A stretch of 64,000 nt of DNA from Rhodococcus sovatensis. Its GTDB lineage: Bacteria > Actinomycetota > Actinomycetes > Mycobacteriales > Mycobacteriaceae. A model generated the notes under the pieces. It worked only from the letters and a program-made list of their open reading frames with translations. It ran no database searches and was not told the origin of the DNA. The translations under genes and the position numbers were made by a program. This document shows positions 60,989-64,000 of this stretch, piece after piece (the stretch's first letter is position 1; the number at the start of each line of letters is the position of its first letter). The DNA lies in the NCBI RefSeq assembly GCF_037327425.1, contig NZ_CP147846.1:3968001-4032000 (forward strand). Reading direction: 5' to 3'.

Positions 60989-61002
60989 TATAACGTGTTC
61001 TA
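60989..61002. promoter_or_regulatory. KstR operator directly before the kstD start codon
   Basis: TATAACGTGTTCTA ends one base before the ATG at 61004. It is identical to the kshA box, including several flanking bases. There is no room for a ribosome site, so kstD is probably translated from a leaderless transcript or one starting inside the box. Confidence 0.87.
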
Positions 61003-61003
61003 G

Positions 61004-62668
61004 ATGAGCACGCAGGAATACGACATCGTCGTGGTCGGAAGTGGCGCTGGCGGGATGACCGCCGCACTGACCGCGGCGCACCGCGGACTGAGCGTCGTCG
61101 TGATCGAGAAGTCCCGGCACTTCGGCGGGTCGACGGCCCGCTCGGGCGGCGGCGTCTGGATCCCCAACAACGAGGCGCTCGAGGCAGACGGAGTCGACGA
61201 CACTCCAGAGGCCGCCCGCGACTACCTCCACGCGATAATCGGCGACGTCGTTTCGAAGGAACGCATCGACACCTACCTCGAGCGCGGTCCCGAGATGCTG
61301 AGCTTCGTTCTCGCGAACTCACCGCTGAAAATGCAGTGGGTACCGGGCTACTCGGATTACTACCCGGAAGCCCCCGGCGGACGCGTCGGAGGCAGGTCGG
61401 TCGAACCGACCCCGTTCGACGCCTCCTGCCTCGGAACCGAGGTGAACAACCTGGAACCGGATTACGGAAAGGCGCCACTCAACGTCGTGCTCACGCAGGC
61501 GGACTACCGTACGATCAATCTGCTACGGCGCCATCCAAGTGGGATTGCACGGGTAATGCGCGTCGGAATGCGTTGGATGGCAGCAAAACTCACCGGCAAG
61601 CACCTTCTCGGCCGAGGCCAGGCTCTCGCTGCCGCGCTGCGGGCCGGGCTTCAGGACAAGAACGTGCCCGTGCTTCTCGACACCCCGATGGTGGATCTCG
61701 TCGTCGAGGGCGGTCGAGTTCGAGGCGTCGAAACCGCCGACGGCACTGTTCTTCGCGCCGGCCTCGGCGTCGCGATCGCTTCCGGCGGTTTCGAACACAA
61801 CGAGGAGATGCGCAAGCAGTACCAGCGCGAACCGATCGGGACGGAGTGGACCGTCGGGGCGAAAGCAAACACCGGCGACGGTATTCGCGCCGGCCAGAAG
61901 CTCGGCGCTGCCCTGGATCTGATGGACGACGCGTGGTGGGGGCCGTCGATTCCACTGACCGGCGGACCATGGTTCTGTATCGCCGAACGCACGTTGCCCG
62001 GCGGCATCATGGTGAACACTTCGGGCAAGCGATTCCTCAACGAGGCAGCCCCCTACGTCGAGGCGGTGCATTCGATGTACGGCGGGGAATACGGCGTCGG
62101 CGATGGACCCGGCGAGAACATTCCGACCTGGATGATCATCGACCAGCGGTACCGAGATCGATACATCTTCGCCGGTCTGCAACCGAAGAAGCGGTTCCCC
62201 TCTCGATGGCTGAAAGCGGGGGTGGTCGTCCAGGCGGATACCATCTCGGAACTTGCCGAACGGACCGGCATTCCACCCGCCGAGTTGAGCGCAACTGTGG
62301 AGCGCTTCAACGGATTCGCGCGCACCGGCGTCGACGAGGATTACGGTCGCGGAAACAGCGGGTACGACAAGTACTACGGTGATCCGACGAACAAGCCGAA
62401 CCCAAGCCTCGGCCCCATCGACAAAGCGCCGTTCTACGCCGTCAAGATGGTGCCTGGCGACCTCGGTACGAAGGGCGGTCTCCTCACCGACGCCGACGCG
62501 CGGGTACTGCGTGAGGACGGGAGTGTCGTCGACGGTCTCTACGCGGTCGGCAATGCAAGCGCCCCGGTCATGGGGCACACCTATGCCGGACCCGGCGCGA
62601 CCATCGGGCCGGCAATGACCTTCGGCTACCTTGCGGTACTCGACATGATCAGCCGGGCGTCGCAATGA
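61004..62668 (+). CDS. kstD: 3-Ketosteroid Delta1-dehydrogenase (KstD)
   Basis: This 554-aa FAD enzyme introduces the C1-C2 double bond in ring A, which with KshA opens the steroid nucleus. It has YDIVVVGSGAGGMTAALTAAHRG (FAD motif, in parts), GGSTARSGGGVWIPNN, IASGGFEHNEEMRKQY, and the C-terminal GHTYAGPGATIGPAMTFGY, where the catalytic Tyr lies. Length fits the family. Its stop overlaps the next start (ATGA). It is divergent from the FAD gene-hsaEGF operon. Confidence 0.94.
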   Translation: MSTQEYDIVVVGSGAGGMTAALTAAHRGLSVVVIEKSRHFGGSTARSGGGVWIPNNEALEADGVDDTPEAARDYLHAIIGDVVSKERIDTYLERGPEMLSFVLANSPLKMQWVPGYSDYYPEAPGGRVGGRSVEPTPFDASCLGTEVNNLEPDYGKAPLNVVLTQADYRTINLLRRHPSGIARVMRVGMRWMAAKLTGKHLLGRGQALAAALRAGLQDKNVPVLLDTPMVDLVVEGGRVRGVETADGTVLRAGLGVAIASGGFEHNEEMRKQYQREPIGTEWTVGAKANTGDGIRAGQKLGAALDLMDDAWWGPSIPLTGGPWFCIAERTLPGGIMVNTSGKRFLNEAAPYVEAVHSMYGGEYGVGDGPGENIPTWMIIDQRYRDRYIFAGLQPKKRFPSRWLKAGVVVQADTISELAERTGIPPAELSATVERFNGFARTGVDEDYGRGNSGYDKYYGDPTNKPNPSLGPIDKAPFYAVKMVPGDLGTKGGLLTDADARVLREDGSVVDGLYAVGNASAPVMGHTYAGPGATIGPAMTFGYLAVLDMISRASQ

Positions 62669-63525
62669 GCATAGATCTCGATACCGCGCTCGGGGCCGAA
62701 CTCCCTCGACAACGCTTTTCCTGGACTCCGAACGATGTTCAGACCTATCACCTCGCTCTCGGCGCCGGATCGTCGCCACTGGAGGGCCGGGAACTGCGCT
62801 ACCTCGACGACGCGAAGCCACAGGTACTTCCGACGTTCGCGACCGTCGCTGCGACGTTCCACAGCACGGAGGCTCCCCGGGTGCGATTCCCCGGAATCGA
62901 CATCGACCTGGCAAAGGTCGTGCACGGTAGCCAAGAGATCGAGACGTACGCACCTATCCCGGCATCGGGCGAGGCCGAAACGGTCACCCGAATCACCGAA
63001 ATCTGGGACAAGGGCAGTGCTGCTGTCATCGTGCAGGAAATGATCACCACGGCACTCGACGGCACCGCACTCTGGCGAGCACGGTCGTCGATCTTCGCAC
63101 GAGGAGAGGGTGGATTCGGTGGCGAGCGCGGTCCGTCCACCAAGGTGGCACTGCCGAACCGGGTTGCGGACGCCGAAGTGAGCATTCCGATCCTGCCGCA
63201 GCAGGCGTTGATGTACCGCATGTGCGGTGATCGAAATCCACTGCACTCGGACCCCGAATTCGCCCGTGCAGCAGGATTTCCGAAACCGATTCTGCATGGT
63301 CTGTGCACGTATTCGATGGTCGCGAAGGCTGTGACGGACACCGTCCTCGACGGCGACGCCGACGCCATGCGCAGCATCGCAGCGCGCTTCGCAGGCGTCG
63401 TCTACCCCGGCGAGGATCTCGCGTGCCGCATCTGGCACGAAGGCGATCACCATATTGTCGGCGTGACCGTACCCGGGCGAGAGGACGCCCCCGCTCTCGC
63501 CGATGTCGTCATTGCCGCCCGCTGA
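62665..63525 (+). CDS. MaoC-like enoyl-CoA hydratase (Rv3538-like)
   Basis: This 286-aa double hotdog-fold hydratase has the hydratase-2 motif CGDRNPLHSDPEFARAAGF (catalytic Asp and His, about 190-208) in its C-terminal half. Such enzymes hydrate trans-2-enoyl-CoA esters to (R)-3-hydroxyacyl-CoA; in sterol catabolism they act on the side chain. It is coupled to kstD by an ATGA overlap. The same gene follows kstD in M. tuberculosis. Confidence 0.88.
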   Translation: MSIDLDTALGAELPRQRFSWTPNDVQTYHLALGAGSSPLEGRELRYLDDAKPQVLPTFATVAATFHSTEAPRVRFPGIDIDLAKVVHGSQEIETYAPIPASGEAETVTRITEIWDKGSAAVIVQEMITTALDGTALWRARSSIFARGEGGFGGERGPSTKVALPNRVADAEVSIPILPQQALMYRMCGDRNPLHSDPEFARAAGFPKPILHGLCTYSMVAKAVTDTVLDGDADAMRSIAARFAGVVYPGEDLACRIWHEGDHHIVGVTVPGREDAPALADVVIAAR

Positions 63526-63576
63526 GCCCAACCGCGCCCCTGAGCCCCTGAGCCACATTGAAGAAGACGGAGAATC

Positions 63577-64000
63577 ATGTCCGAGCTGAAGCGTCGACAG
63601 TTCATCGCCGCCGGGGCAGGCGCTCTCGCTGCCGCCTCGGTGATGCGTGCGGTACCCGCCGGTGCCGCCCCCTTCGGCAGCGTCGATACGACGATCCCCG
63701 CACCGCCCAACTTTCCCGCCGGCATTCCGCTGTATCAGCAGCGCTACCAGAACTGGTCGAAGGAGATCATTCTCGACGCCATCTGGACGTGCTCGCCTGT
63801 TACGGCGGAAGACGTTGTCCGATTGGCGAACTGGGCACACACAAATGGATATCGCATTCGCCCGCGCGGCGCCATGCACGGGTGGACCCCCCTGACCATC
63901 GTCAACGGGGAAAACATCGATCGAACCGTTTTGGTGGACACGATGGTTCACCTGAACGGCATCTCGGTGAATGCCGGCGCGGGGACCGTGTCAGCCGGAG
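63577..64000 (+). CDS. Class II (VAO-type) cholesterol oxidase, 3' end beyond window
   Basis: The 141 visible residues begin with a Tat-type signal (KRRQFIAAGAGALAAAS, likely cleavage near residue 30). They continue into APPNFPAGIPLYQQRYQNWS and the FAD-domain start VTAEDVVRLANWAHTNGYRIRPRGAMHGWT. This matches the covalently flavinylated cholesterol oxidase of Brevibacterium sterolicum as I remember it, whose His in RGAMHGW-type context holds FAD. It oxidises and isomerises cholesterol to cholest-4-en-3-one. It is third in the kstD operon and is probably exported. Confidence 0.86.
   Translation, partial: MSELKRRQFIAAGAGALAAASVMRAVPAGAAPFGSVDTTIPAPPNFPAGIPLYQQRYQNWSKEIILDAIWTCSPVTAEDVVRLANWAHTNGYRIRPRGAMHGWTPLTIVNGENIDRTVLVDTMVHLNGISVNAGAGTVSAG

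Noticed and set aside
60950..60990. Possible tRNA remnant (GGACTCGAACC word)
   Set aside because: The word resembles a T-arm in reverse, but no acceptor or anticodon stem can be built in the 110-bp gap between the FAD gene and kstD.
61523..62953. Long - strand frame opposite kstD
   Set aside because: It lies over the strongly supported kstD and MaoC genes and has no family features.

Overview
The window reads as chromosomal DNA of a mycolic-acid actinobacterium, most likely Rhodococcus or a close relative. The grounds are high-GC codon use, many GTG/TTG starts, stop/start overlaps, KstR-type operators, and a gene order that follows a known mycobacterial block. It is almost wholly coding, on both strands. 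The taxonomic call is inference; no rRNA or tRNA gene was seen.

Bases 1-29100 largely follow the order of M. tuberculosis Rv0358-Rv0385 as I remember it: end of an Rv0358-like gene, M50 membrane protease, DUF3151, Rv0361-like membrane protein, fba, DedA (twice here), GH76, SpoU methyltransferase, pyrE, Rv0383c-like protein, clpB, flavohaemoglobin. Genes inserted into this order include a WYL regulator with a divergent flavin protein, a GGDEF protein, MarR, a zinc-type CDF exporter, an FUSC-type membrane protein, SDRs, LemA, and an alanine-rich surface protein overlapping a sortase-like lipoprotein (18673-21046).

Bases 29123-64000 are a KstR-type steroid (cholesterol) catabolism region. It holds an acyl-CoA synthetase; an F420-type oxidoreductase; a DUF35 protein with two thiolase-like proteins (Ltp4/Ltp3 type); CYP125 and FadA5 for the side chain; kshA and kstD for ring opening; hsaADCB for rings A/B; hsaEGF for the 2-hydroxypentadienoate product; a second KstD-like flavoprotein; a MaoC hydratase; and the start of a class II cholesterol oxidase. 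Nine matches to TNNAACNNGTTNNA (one with a G at the last position) lie upstream of these units. Non-steroid genes sit between them: an EspR-like regulator, an isolated mraY, TetR plus a CYP102-like P450, dinB and a GNAT.

Between the kshA operon and hsaF is an accessory island (about 52057-56576): an IS110-family element, an HxlR regulator, and an ISL3-family element with clear inverted ends and an 8-bp target duplication. The ISL3 element appears to have landed in the 5' end of an imine-reductase-like gene that also has an in-frame TAG.

A modular palindromic repeat occurs five times, each time at the 3' end of a gene and in four cases between two converging genes. It is the most noteworthy non-coding signal in the window.
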